NCBI GenBank assembly: GCA_021234155.1
Contig: JAJEKV010000036.1
Location: forward strand, 13,095,426-13,159,425
Length of the DNA stretch: 64,000 nt
Origin: Isoetes taiwanensis
Lineage: Eukaryota > Streptophyta > Lycopodiopsida > Isoetales > Isoetaceae
Direction of reading: 5' to 3'
Shown here: piece after piece, positions 1 to 11,100 of the stretch
Numbering within the stretch: the first letter of the stretch is position 1
Layout of the letters: every line of letters begins with the position of its first letter
Program-made: the position numbers and the translations under genes
The notes under the pieces: model-generated
What the model saw: only the letters and a program-made list of their open reading frames with translations
Databases searched by the model: none
Told to the model about the DNA's origin: nothing

Positions 1-1126
1 GGATACTATGGCATAGATAGGTATCCAGAAGAGGAACAATTAGAGAGCTTGCATCATCTTCGTTCTGCTCATGCATGACAAACTAATGAACATAATGAAA
101 TTACCAAGATCAACGCAAGGTATAAATCAAGTTTAAAACATGAATCAAGAGGTCTAAGAACATGGGTCTAGTTCAACTACTTATCGTGGCATTAGGGCTT
201 ATATACAAACAATATACAAACAATTTCCTTTCAAAACATTACAACACAAGTTACTTCTGTTATCTCATGGAACTGGTTCAAGCTGAGGAAACAACTTAGT
301 ATTTGCAACTAAATTAAAACAGGAACAACAACAATTGTGCATTTGAGTTCTTTTGACAATCTCGACATAATGCTTGTCACCCCGGTGGAAAATGTTGACG
401 ACAAATATAAATACAGTATCAAGGTTGTGGCAACTTCAGGAGTATTAGAAGTTCCCTTTCAGTCAAAAAATTTGGTACTACATTTTTTGACAATACTAGT
501 ATCATTCTCTTGTAGTCCATATTCTTGCGACAAGATAAAAGTCAATCGGACCAAAGGGATCCACCTTCATGGAAGTTACTGGCAATGAAGGTTATCTAGC
601 TATAAAAACTCATGCATTAGTCGAACTAGCTACTGCCACCATCATGTTGAAACATCAGTCGATCATATCCACAAACTTTGATGCATCTCCCTTGTGACAT
701 TTTGATCTTGAAAACATACACATTGAGCATTCAACTTAGAAAGATAAAAAGAGCAGACTCCTCTTTAGGCAGAAGAGGACAACCCTTGAACAAATCGTGC
801 ATAAAAGCAATGCAATCCATCCTTTGTGATTCCATGAGATTAACTGCATTGATTTTCTAAAGGGATTGAATCAAGGAGGACAACTAGAGCTTTTAGTATT
901 CTCGACTTGATGTAATGAATGCAGTAATCTCTTCAACTATATCAATCCACTGAAGTGGTGAGAAAAGATCATGATGAGGATACTGATGTGGCCTGCAAAC
1001 CATGTTGCAGTGGATGTTGAAACACTGTGGAATTAAGCTTCCTTGCTATATTCCGAGGTTGGCAAAAGGCAGATGGATATTTTGGTGGACGATGGATACC
1101 TAGATGATAAGTATTTATGTGTTGAG

Positions 1127-1152
1127 TTTTTTTTTTTTTTTTTTTTTTTTTT
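1127..1152. repeat. Poly-T run (26 nt)
   Basis: An uninterrupted run of T, equal to poly-A on the minus strand. It could be the tail of an old retroposed sequence on the minus strand, but no body of such an element was recognised beside it. Confidence 0.6.
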
Positions 1153-2418
1153 CCCCTTGCATTCACATCCTTTGAATCTTCATTAACCTCTGCCTATGCT
1201 AATCAGAGATATGCGACAAAAAAGCTGCAGTGGGGCCTAGAGCGGAAGGGCCTGCAGGTGTCCACGAGACATCCATTGGCATGGGGCCTGAAGAAGCGTA
1301 GCGAGGAGCAACCTATGCAAGAGCCAAGTGTTGAGATGTAAGAGGTATGCAATAGTGAAAGAAAGCAGTCACCTCGTGGAACATAAGAGCCAGTGTATGG
1401 CCATTGAGCAACCAGCTTGAAAGAAAAAAACATAGGCTCACTCTAGGCAACAATTTGTTGGGGCAAATAATGATCAATGGGTCTTGCAACACAAATCTTG
1501 ATGAGACCACTCGTGATAGAGTGCTAAAGATATAACCCAATCTCATTTGCAATAACAGAAACAAACTCTGAATCTTGCATCTCTGGAAAGAAGTCTTCAA
1601 TCACAATCCAAAAAGGGGCACATAGAGCATTTGGTTTTCCTGGAGAAGACGCTGGAGCAAAAGAAATGCTTCCATACAGGGTCAGCACCACGTTCAATGA
1701 GTTGGGGGGGCTAGCTCAGACCAACCGAATATGAGAAGAAAACATCACTGATCTTTTGCTACTCGCTTGATGGACTGATAAGCTGGAACATCCAACTTTT
1801 AAAGATGCACAGAGAACCAAGATTCCTTACCATTTAGATCTAAAAATGGGTCAGTAAGGTGGCACATCATTGGGCATACAACAAGCTTCTTTACATGACA
1901 TTGATGAGCCTCATGGCTAGTCTACATGACTGGTGATCCAAAGTACTCAAAGGTTCATCAACACTCTCACACTTCACAGAAGATCCCCTCCATTGGGGTT
2001 GGACATCCATGCAGTCTTGCTAGCATGCAGCTATTGACGGTAGGACGTGTAATGAACAAGGAACAAGAGACGCATCCATAAAGAGACCATCAGTTCCTAA
2101 ACTACGTCTCTTATTCCAAGTTAACAAAAATGTACAAAACTGTGGCCTTTGTCCATGTGAAAGGACATGAATCAAAAGACACGTACAAAAATACTGTACA
2201 AATACATGTATAAACGTATATCTCGTTTTGTTCTGAGGTTTCTTACAGGACGCCAGCTCCTTTATTATGCACCATGGTGGAGATACCCTCTGACACGCAA
2301 GCGTATGCACTACTATTCCACCTAAAATGTTTCGTGACAAATTTTGGGTATCTCATGTAATGGTTGACCAAGGCAAACAAGATTTTTCCTCAATATATCT
2401 TGTCTCTTTCTAGTAATC

Positions 2419-2471
2419 ATTCTATTCTATTCTATTCTATTCTATTCTATTCTATTCTATTCTATTCTATT
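2419..2471. repeat. (ATTCT)n microsatellite
   Basis: About eleven head-to-tail copies of the pentamer ATTCT. A short run of the complementary pentamer (AGAAT) lies at 2589-2604, so the two tracts could pair across about 120 bases. The same pentamer forms the 3' tail of the LINE ending near 57900, so this tract may mark a LINE end, though no LINE body was recognised next to it. Confidence 0.8.
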
Positions 2472-2724
2472 GTTTGTCATGATGTGTGATAGTGATATTC
2501 CCTTTAACATTTGATCTCATACCTTTTCAAGCCAAAAGATTGCAATGAGTCATTAAGGAATATGTGGAGGCCCTTGTAAAGGCTATAAAGAATAGAATAG
2601 AATGTAAAGGCTAAAAAAGCAATTGCTTCCCCACCAAGTGTATAAAAGAACAAGATGAGGAGTCTAAGTTTTTTCTCGGTACCAATGGACATACAAAACG
2701 TACACGACAAATCCCATGAATTAA

Positions 2725-3036
2725 CAATATGGAATGTGGGTCGCTCATTTGAGCGGAAGATCATTCTGGTGCTGACACCTGTGATACTCCAATATCACGG
2801 AATGGAAGTCGGGGCAGCTGATTCCGCTGATCCGGTGAGCAGCAGGTTGATTTGAAGCAGCAGCAGCTCGATTTGAAGAAGCAGCCGGTCGCAGCAGCAG
2901 CTCCCCACATTCCATATTGTAGGGGAAGGGAGGTTGGGGCTCCCTTTCCGCAACAGGGGCAGACCCTCTCCCGGCTGCCGCCAGTCGCGGGGCCCCTGCC
3001 CATGTTGCAGAAAGGGAGCCCCAACCTCCCTGCCCC
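2725..3036. repeat. Nested inverted repeats with a strong GC-rich hairpin
   Basis: An arm at 2922-2962 is complementary to 2996-3036 over about 40 bases with few mismatches, leaving a loop of about 33 bases. The arms contain GGGAGGTTGGGGCTCCCTTT and its complement. A second inverted pair lies outside and to the left (2725-2740 with 2904-2919). Between them are imperfect direct copies of a unit built on GCAGCAG and GATTTGAA (2841-2900). The block is GC-rich in AT-rich surroundings. It could be a small MITE-like element or a transcribed hairpin such as a miRNA or siRNA precursor; neither can be shown here. Confidence 0.65.
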
Positions 3037-4134
3037 TATACATCCCCTTTTCTCTCCCTCTTTTTCCCTAGTATATGGTCATATGAGGGGCAATAGAGAG
3101 CATGACTTTATATGCCATAAATAGGCTAGAACATAAATAATATAATCACTAAAATTAATTTAAGAGTATTCATTCACAAAATAATAGGCAAACCATATTA
3201 TGCGTCATAAATCATTTTTCTACATAATGTTCATTATGTTTCCTTTATTGTTCGATTTAATATGATTTATAATCTCATCGGTACCTTCACAAAATGATAC
3301 ACAATTCTTATTAAAAATGCCACAAAATTTTCAATTATTTTGTGATATAACAAATTTTGTTGGCAAAAGTTATAGCATTAAATCGTTCAAATCGGCTTGC
3401 TTCTTATCCTTCTTCTTCCTCTATGGCTTACAATTGTGCAAATACTTTTGAAGCATATTCCAAAAAATTAACATGTAATATTAAGGTATTATGGCCATTT
3501 AAACTTGAAGCCATATTTTGCAATAATATTAGAACTTGTTAAAATCCATTTAATTTAATTCAATTCTATAGCTAAGGCAAAATAATAGAGGCCAAATGAA
3601 CTCTTCGACCATAATTCAATTTTTGTCTTTGTTGTCTTCTCTATTTGCCTTTTCTTAACAACGAAGGGCCAAGCCCTCTCCCCCAAAGATCCAAAAGAAG
3701 AAGAAACATCATTATTAAGGTAATTAGACAAGTTTCTCTTGTGGTGCATATGACGTCTTGTCTAGAACCGGCTTTTTAGGGGCTATAGTAGTGCACGTTG
3801 AGCCAGTGGTGCATGTTCGGCCCTCTTCCATTGACAATAATAGCCAATTAAATTCAATTCATTATTTGGAAAAGTTTACTATATTTGCATTGCAATATGT
3901 ATTTTTTTTCCTTCTTTTTGTTTTGGGGGGGGGGGTGGTAAAGTGCTAGTAGCAATGACTTCATAAGACTATGTGGCTCTTGCGAGGCCTTCCTGTTGAG
4001 CATGTTAAAGAGGAGTCGATGCCATGGAAGTTATAGGCTGTGAAGACTTTTTATAACAAAAGGACCACTTAGATGTCTGTACTAAAGATGCATAGTCAGT
4101 ATGCAAGAAGCAGCATAGAATCCTTGATATATGT

Positions 4135-4139
4135 AATGG
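4135..4139. repeat. Target-site duplication, left (AATGG)
   Basis: The five bases immediately before the TG of the left LTR; identical to 15339-15343 directly after the CA of the right LTR. Confidence 0.9.
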
Positions 4140-5413
4140 TGTTGAGGGTATTCCTGGCAATCCCTCAACTGGAATGGTATAGGACCTCCAGGTTGCTTTA
4201 GGCAACCACTCTATGCTCAAAATTTGCAGAAACAACCTTCAAGGAATCTCTTAGAACCAGTTTCCCAAATTGGAAAAAAATGCACAGTGCTAACCTTTAG
4301 ATTCTGAGCAATATAAATTGAATTTTTTCCTGAAATCAATGCAATAGTATACTAGACAATTGATGTGATATATATGCAAAATATATTCTGAAGTCAGATA
4401 TCATTTGGCACTTTAAAATCACACAACTGACTAGGTCAGAATTTGGTCAATGGCCTCGGCAGAGAGCTTCTTTTTGCAGAATTCTTTAGGAATATCTTTT
4501 TCGAATGAAACCACCTGGGAAGGTGTTGAAGGGTCTAAAGGGTCACGTGCAAACACTAATACTGATCTAGAGATAAAGATATTTTGGAACTATGGGATTT
4601 TATGAACCCGGCGGACTATGACTTTTGCCACGAGAGAATGCTTTTTTCCAAATTTTATCGATATTTAAGTAGGAAGACTATGCAAAAGGAACAAGAGATA
4701 TCCTAAATCAACCCTTGCTATTAAAATCACTAGAGCTTCGAGGAGTTCAACTATAGAGTATGCAATGGTGCGATTAAAGTGATGAGATCTGAGAATGGCA
4801 TTATGGTGAGCGAGTTTTTCTTTATTAACCATAGAACGGTGTTGATTGATATGCATACTAGTTGAAGGAAACGAAATAAGCTATTTTTGAATTTTCTTTA
4901 GTCTTTAGGCAATATAGAAGCTATTTGAGCTATTTTTTGGAATTTCAATAACTTCAAAGGGAAAGATATTACCAAATTGGATTTTCATTCACTTGATATA
5001 TCAAATTGGAGGAATCACATCATTTTCGATGCCCACGCTTAATGAGCAAAGCATATTTCAAAAAAAAAAAAGACGGGTTTATGGTCGACTTTTACCGATC
5101 AACGATCGATTTGAACGACAAGGAGGGTCGAATCCGCAGCAGAGATCACTTTTGCATGTACTTCACACCAAAGAATCTTCAATTTAGCGTAAAAGCCCCG
5201 AATTCGCATAGAGATTTGCCCTCTTTAAAAGGCCCCGTTTACGTTGAAATTCTTGAATCTACGGCCGATCCTTTGTCTTTTAGCTTCGATTTGGTTTTCT
5301 TGATGTTGCGAGAGGTGGATTCGGAAGGTAATGATGCGAATTTGTGGTCGGATCTGACCAAAAATTCCGTTTCTTGGTTGGCAAAAATTTAAGGGTTCTT
5401 GCTTCCTTCGGCC

Positions 5414-5429
5414 GGATATATCCCACGTG
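5414..5429 (-). promoter_or_regulatory. Candidate LTR core promoter: ATATATCC element beside a G-box
   Basis: GGATATATCC followed by CACGTG (5424-5429). The motif GGATATATCCCAC is kept in all LTRs of both families (14121-, 35748-, 44148-, 48640-), while the G-box is intact only in this copy. On the element strand it reads GTGGGATATATCC, a possible TATA-like site about 1.2 kb into the LTR. Conservation is seen; promoter function is inferred. Confidence 0.3.
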
Positions 5430-5455
5430 GCCAAGAGCAAAAAGTTAAACAAGGA

Positions 5456-5463
5456 TATAAATA
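5456..5463 (+). promoter_or_regulatory. TATA-like box antisense to the element
   Basis: TATAAATA on the plus strand, repeated at 14166-14173 in the other LTR. It is a better match to a plant TATA box than anything I saw on the element strand and would drive transcription opposite to gag-pol. No start site can be shown. Confidence 0.3.
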
Positions 5464-6629
5464 GACTTCTGAAGCCGTTTTAACTGATTGCGTGGTCTCC
5501 TCCCACGCCAGCGTCGGCTCGTGATTCGACCTGGCATGCCAGGGGGGACGCCACTTGGCGGAAAATGAGAGGGTAGATAGATGGGGGGGGTAGATGTAGG
5601 TAGGTTTTGCCATTTTTCCAAAGAAGGCACGTTTCCCAAGAAGTAGCTTAAGGAGGTCCAAATAAACTCAATTTGAAAATTTTTTTGTGCCAGGTGGCAT
5701 ATTTTCACAAGGGCTACCAGGTGGTTTTGTCAAAAGATGATTTGGAGCACTTGATTTTTTGTCAAAAGAGTGAAGGGAGGTGACTGGACATAAATTTTGG
5801 TGAGGTGGCAAATGTACTGCTGATGTGGTACCATTGGATGACAAAAACTTTTCCCTAGTCAAAATGTTTTAATGAAGTGGATATGGAATGAAAATGATGT
5901 GGATTGACACGTGTGTAATGAATGGTGATGTGGACTTGTGAGTGATGATGTGGGCATAAAAAATTCCCTTTGCCAACTAGACATAGGTGACAACCTTTCC
6001 TCAACCTAGTGATCATTTTAACCTTAGGTTTTTGAAGTGAGAGAAAGTAGGGTAATGCCTCAACATTTTTTAGTTTCTTTTGGTAAACTTATGAATGTAT
6101 GGATGGATCATGAGTGTGTGGGTCATTTTGACTAGGGAAAAGTGAATTGGACAAGAATTGAACAATCCCAAGGTATGGTATGATGAAATATAGATGTATG
6201 GGAAATGATAGTATGAAGTGTAGAGATGACAAGAAATAGGAAGGTGGAATATGAGTCAAATGGCAATTAAAATGGGAAATTGGCTAGGCAAAACTCTTGC
6301 AACATCAAGAATCCAAACTTCAAATGCTCAAATCATGAAATAGACTTCATACCATGCTCATGTCTCGCAATTCTTCAACAAGTGACTTCAAATCTTGTAG
6401 GAGTGATCTCTAGTACCTTGGGTGATAATCAAAACCTTGTCCACCCACCAATTTTGAGATAACCAAGTGAATGTCCTTCTTTGGTTCTTCTAAACATTTG
6501 TTCCTTTTGCTGTTTGACTGAGTCTTCAAGTACTTCTGAAAGCCAATGGTCTTCATATTTCCTCATGCATTCAATGAGCCAAATGTTAGATATGTCTAGG
6601 GCTCTTCTATGCTGCCATGAGTGGCAGCA

Positions 6630-7407
6630 TCATGCTAAAAAAAGAGGGAGACTGGTTTGCCAGACCCCTGATGACTTCAAAGTGCAGAAGATTGCCATGA
6701 TGGGAAAATGAATGGCAATGTGGATGGGATGCATATGTTTGAGAAACAGAGTTCTTCATGGAGATCAGGCCAGACATGGAGCAGATGATGATGAATGAAA
6801 TTGAGGGTGAACCTGCATACAGTATGTAAAAGCATGTTAGCTGAGTGTGCTTGCTGGGTGGTAGAGATGATGGCAGCACACATATGTGGGTTGAAGTGAA
6901 TGAATGAGCAGATGGAGCGAATGAGTCAAGGATGAACCTGCACCTGCATACAGTATATAACAAACATGTTAGCTGAGTGTGCTTGCTGGATGGTGAGGAT
7001 GATAGCAGCACACATATGTGAGGTGAAGATAATGGAGAGTGAAAAGATGAAATGAATGATGTATGGCCAGTAGGATGTTCCTGCATGGAAACTTAATTAA
7101 TCATTAGCACCACATACCTGTTCTTCAAGAATCGTCTAGCTCATGGAATAGTTATCTCTGCAAAAGGTTATGACAACAAGGTGCAATCCTACAACTTACT
7201 TATCTAACTTGAAAATTTAACTTCCCATGACATACTTCACACATTCTTTATATATTTTTAAAGACTTATAAATAATTCAAGCTCTAACTTACAAATCTTC
7301 AGGACAATTTATATCTAATGAAATGCAACTTATTTTTTGTCTTTTGAAATTTTTCATGACTCTGTTTCTACTCTAATAACTCATACTCTAAATATAGCTA
7401 TTAATTC
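6630..7407 (-). other. 3' untranslated region of element 1
   Basis: Noncoding stretch between the integrase end and the 3' LTR. It contains an imperfect tandem duplication with a 131-base period (6812-6942 and 6943-7073), recognised by CCTGCATACAGTAT at both starts. The bases directly beside the LTR are pyrimidine-rich on the element strand, so no ordinary polypurine tract is visible. Confidence 0.7.
6812..7073. repeat. 131-bp imperfect tandem duplication
   Basis: Two diverged copies share CCTGCATACAGTAT, GTTAGCTGAGTGTGCTTGCT and GCAGCACACATATGTG in the same order. Family B has one related, unduplicated copy in the corresponding region, so the duplication is probably specific to family A. 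Confidence 0.75.
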
Positions 7408-8136
7408 TTATTCAAACAAACTAAGGGCAACATGTTGTTGCCAGTACCTCTTCAAATGCAGAATATTGATAGGATTTGGTAAGACCCTCCCTTCTGATAT
7501 GGACCTCAGCCAGTAAGAATCCTGGCCTGCTGTTCCTGCAACCTCAAAAGGACCTTCCCACAACTCTTCAAATTTGCTGGCACAATCCTCTTTTGCTTTA
7601 TTCCATTTTAAAACCAATTCTCCATCTCTCAATGTACCTTGTAATTTATGTGCAGCCTTGAATGCTGCTAGATCTTTGGCTTTTTTTAATAATATTGCAT
7701 TCTCAGCTTCATGTCTGTGCTCTTCCAACTGCATAAGTCGTATACATCTTTCCTTGAGTGCTTCCTCCATTTCCAAATTTAGTTTCAAGGCCATTCTCAG
7801 GGAGGGAAGTTCTAATTCTATTGGGACAATAGATTCTACTCCATAAACCAGGCTAAAAGGTGTATGCTTGGTTGAGATTTTGGTGGTAACTCTATAAGCC
7901 CATAAAGCATCATGTAACTTCATGTGCCAATCTTTTTTTGAAACACTAATAGTCTTCTTGAGAATAGTCTTGAGCACTTTGTTTGTAGATTCTGCTTGGC
8001 CATTACCTTGAGGATAATAAGACGAGCTCTTGGAGTGTCTCACTTTGAGAGTTGCTAGCAATGTGGCTATGACATCGTTTAAAAACTGACTACCCCTATC
8101 AGATATGAGTTTGAAAGGTATGCCAAACCCGCACAT
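7408..8136 (-). CDS. Integrase catalytic core (part) and C-terminal region, element 1
   Basis: 242 codons continuing the integrase after a frame break. The second catalytic Asp is seen in SDRGSQF and the catalytic Glu in GNGQAESTNKVL, 35 residues apart, the normal D-X35-E spacing of Ty3/Gypsy integrases. The GPY-like C-terminal region follows and the protein ends QQHVALSLFE. The product would insert element cDNA into host DNA. It is separated from the zinc-binding part and first Asp by about 60 disturbed bases (8137-8196). There the expected reading PLRQAN is lost because a CAG appears as CGAG. The break may be a genuine inactivating mutation or a base-calling error. Confidence 0.85.
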   Translation of the reverse strand: MCGFGIPFKLISDRGSQFLNDVIATLLATLKVRHSKSSSYYPQGNGQAESTNKVLKTILKKTISVSKKDWHMKLHDALWAYRVTTKISTKHTPFSLVYGVESIVPIELELPSLRMALKLNLEMEEALKERCIRLMQLEEHRHEAENAILLKKAKDLAAFKAAHKLQGTLRDGELVLKWNKAKEDCASKFEELWEGPFEVAGTAGQDSYWLRSISEGRVLPNPINILHLKRYWQQHVALSLFE

Positions 8137-8196
8137 ATATTCTCATGGATAAATCGGCGGTAGTATATGCATTGGCTTGTCTCGAGGGGAACGACT

Positions 8197-11100
8197 TCAG
8201 CCCATTTTGTAAAATAATCGGTGGCCACAAGGATGTCTTTTGATCTTTGTCGCGAAAGAAGGAGGATCTACAGGTCCTATAAAATCAAGCCCCCAAGTCT
8301 GGAAGGGTCCTGGGGAAGTTATGGCAGTTAATGCAGCTGGCTGAAGAATCCTTCTGCCAAAAACTTGACATTTATGACAGTGCTTGATTGTCTCATAACA
8401 GTCCTTGAAAAGAGTTGGCCAATAATAACCAGACCTCAAAATCTTCTTTGCTGTGGTATCTGCTGCAAAGTGTCCACCACATACCCCTTCATGACATGCT
8501 TCCACCACTAATCTAGCTTCTTCTTTGTCAACACACCTTAGAATGATGCCTTCCTTGTCATACCTGCATAACACATTTCCAATTAGTCTATACTTGTTGC
8601 ATTTTTCTTTGAACCTTCTTTTTTGGCTAGAATTGAACCCTTCTGGTATTTCATTCAGCTCCAGAAACCTTCTTATTTCTTCTTGCCAATCTTCCTCCTG
8701 CACAAGATTTACATCTACATCTGCATCTTCTTGAACATCATTAGCCAAACCTTCTTCATCTTCCTGTTCGAACAAGATATTAGTCAAGTATGAACTAGGA
8801 TCATTAACTAAAGTGATCACTTTGACAACAATATCATAAGCTTGAACTTTGCAAGCCCATCTACATATCTTAGCCTTAGGTTGCTTTTTTGAGAACATCA
8901 AGGATAAAGGATTTTGTTTCATGTACACTTGAGTATGGCTCTTTTGGATGAGATGTCCCTGTCTATCAATCAAGAACATAAGGGCTGCTGCACTTTTTTC
9001 AAGTCTTGGATATCTCATTTCAGTGTTAGACCAAATTTTGCTGGCAAAAGTTACCACCTCTTCTTCTTGCAGCAGAACTAATCCTACAGCCCTTTTGGTT
9101 ATACTGATATAAGCCTCAAAGGGTTTGGATGTATCAGGAGGTTTAAGTAATGCAGAATTGGAGATGGCTTGTATAATATTATCAAAAGCAAGCTGGCATG
9201 TCTGAGTCCATTCAACCATAATTAACTTGCTCTCATGTTTGGTATACTTGCCAACCTTGGTGAGATCAGATATAGGAGCCACAGTATTAGAGAAATGTGG
9301 GACATACATCCTCAGAAAACTTACCATCCCCAAAAAACTTTTTACTTCCCTAACAGTTTTAGGTGGTGCTAGTTTTTTCAGGGCATCCACCTTACTTTCA
9401 GCTACTTGAATCCCTTTGGAAGATACTTCATGGCCTAGCAATCCTCCCTTGGAGCAGAGAAACACGCATTTTTTGGGATTTAAACTCACACCCCCTTTTC
9501 TGCACATAACACATATTTTAGTTAGATAGTTAAAATGATCCTTTAAGGCTGATCCCAAGCAAAGATCATCAAGAAAAACCCTGAATGCAGTTGAAGGCAT
9601 GTCCTTGAAGATAGCGTCCATTGTTCTTTGAAAAGTTGCTGGAGCATTCATCAAACCAAAAGGCATTCTTTTCATGGCAAAAGTTCCCCATGGTGTAATG
9701 AAAGCTGTCTTTGGCTGGTCTTCTAGCTTGACAGAGATCTGATTAAACCCTGAGAATCCATCTAAGAAAGAGTAGATCTCCTTCCCTGCAACTGCATGTA
9801 AAGCTTCTTCCAAAAAAGGCAAAGGATAGCAATCTTTAACAGTGGCTTTATTCAGATCCCTATAGTCAATGCAGATTCTAATAGTTTTGTTTTTTTTTTC
9901 AACGGGCACAATGCATGACAACCATTCTGGATTTGATATTTCAGTGATCACACCTGCATCTTTCATTCTAAGTAATTCTTCTCTGATTAAGTCAAGCAAG
10001 GATACATTGATTCTTCTGAGTTTTTGCATCACAGGTTTGATACCCTCCTTAACCTTTATCTCAAACTCACAAATGTTCTTATCAACACCAACTAATTCAT
10101 CATAGTCCCAAGCAAACACATCCTTCCATTCATTAAAAAATTTAGTTAATGTGCATTCATCTTCTTCTCTAAACATATCTCCAACATACAAGACTCTATT
10201 CTGACCATTCTTCTCTATTTGGATTTCTCTTACTTGTTTTTCAGTACTAGCATTGATTACCAGAATAGGATGAAGTTGTTTGAGTTCCTCTTCTTCAAGC
10301 TCTTCTTCTTTAATAGCACCTTCTGCTAGATGTTCAAGCAAGACACTCTTGCATAAGGCATCTGCCTCCTCATTGAACTCTCTAGTTATATGATGCAGCT
10401 CCCAAGTTGAAAATCCTGATATTTCTTCTAAAGCTTGATCTCTAAGTATGAGCATATCCTTGTTCTTGGTCTGATAATCTCCTAGGATCTGTCTACACAC
10501 GAGTTGGGAGTCACCAAACACAATAATGTCAGTAATACCAAGGTGCTTAGCCTCCTGCAATCCTGCAATCAATGCTTTATACTCAGCCATGTTAGAAGTG
10601 GAATTCAAATGGATTCTGCCTACTTTTGCCATTAATTTGCTGGACTTATCTTTGAGAATAGCAGCAGATGATGCTATGCTTAGTTTCTTAGAAACACCAC
10701 CATCAAACCATAAGTAAGCACTACTACTTTCCTTGAGTGTCTCGCACTTGTCAGATGGTCTCTTTGCTATATCAAGCTGAGCCATAATTACTTCATACTC
10801 ACCAGGTTGGTTAGACATCAACAAATCTTCTTCAATATAGTTAAAAGATTCAAATTCCCCAAACTTGTTGTAAATAGTGACTGTCCTTTTGCCATCAGTA
10901 ATGGTACACTCACCTCTTGACCATATAGGCCTAGCATCTACTGTGGACAGCCATCTCCTTCCTAAAAGGAGGTCATAAATATCTGATTTCTCATTCATAC
11001 CTTCAAAAGCAACCACTACAAAATTAGCAGCCACTACAATCCCTTCAATATCTATAGGTACCTTGCTTACAATCCCTATGGGGTTTATTTTCGAATTGGA

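Larger units (their letters stand above)
1..4134. other. Left flank without a recognisable gene
   Basis: No open frame here resembles a known protein; frames are short and stop-rich on both strands. The stretch holds a run of 26 T at 1127-1152, an ATTCT microsatellite, a GC-rich hairpin near 2.9 kb and a G-run near 3927. The rest is AT-rich DNA in which I see nothing. Distant exons of a host gene cannot be excluded. Confidence 0.6.
4140..6629 (-). repeat. 3' LTR of element 1
   Basis: Direct repeat of 12849-15338, nearly identical except for clustered differences between about 4549 and 5430 that sit mostly on CAG/CTG. The plus-strand left end folds as TTGAGGG - 13 nt - CCCTCAA (4142-4168), followed by a second hairpin GGTTGC/GCAACC. 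The right end folds as TGCTGCCA - TGAG - TGGCAGCA. In element orientation the right end is the U3 start and the left end is the U5 terminus. Confidence 0.93.

Noticed and set aside
6607-7086. 159-codon minus-strand frame rich in Ser and His between integrase and LTR
   Set aside because: It lies in the noncoding tail of element 1, follows the 131-bp tandem duplication (SSPSSKHTQLTC repeats with it) and has no counterpart in family B.
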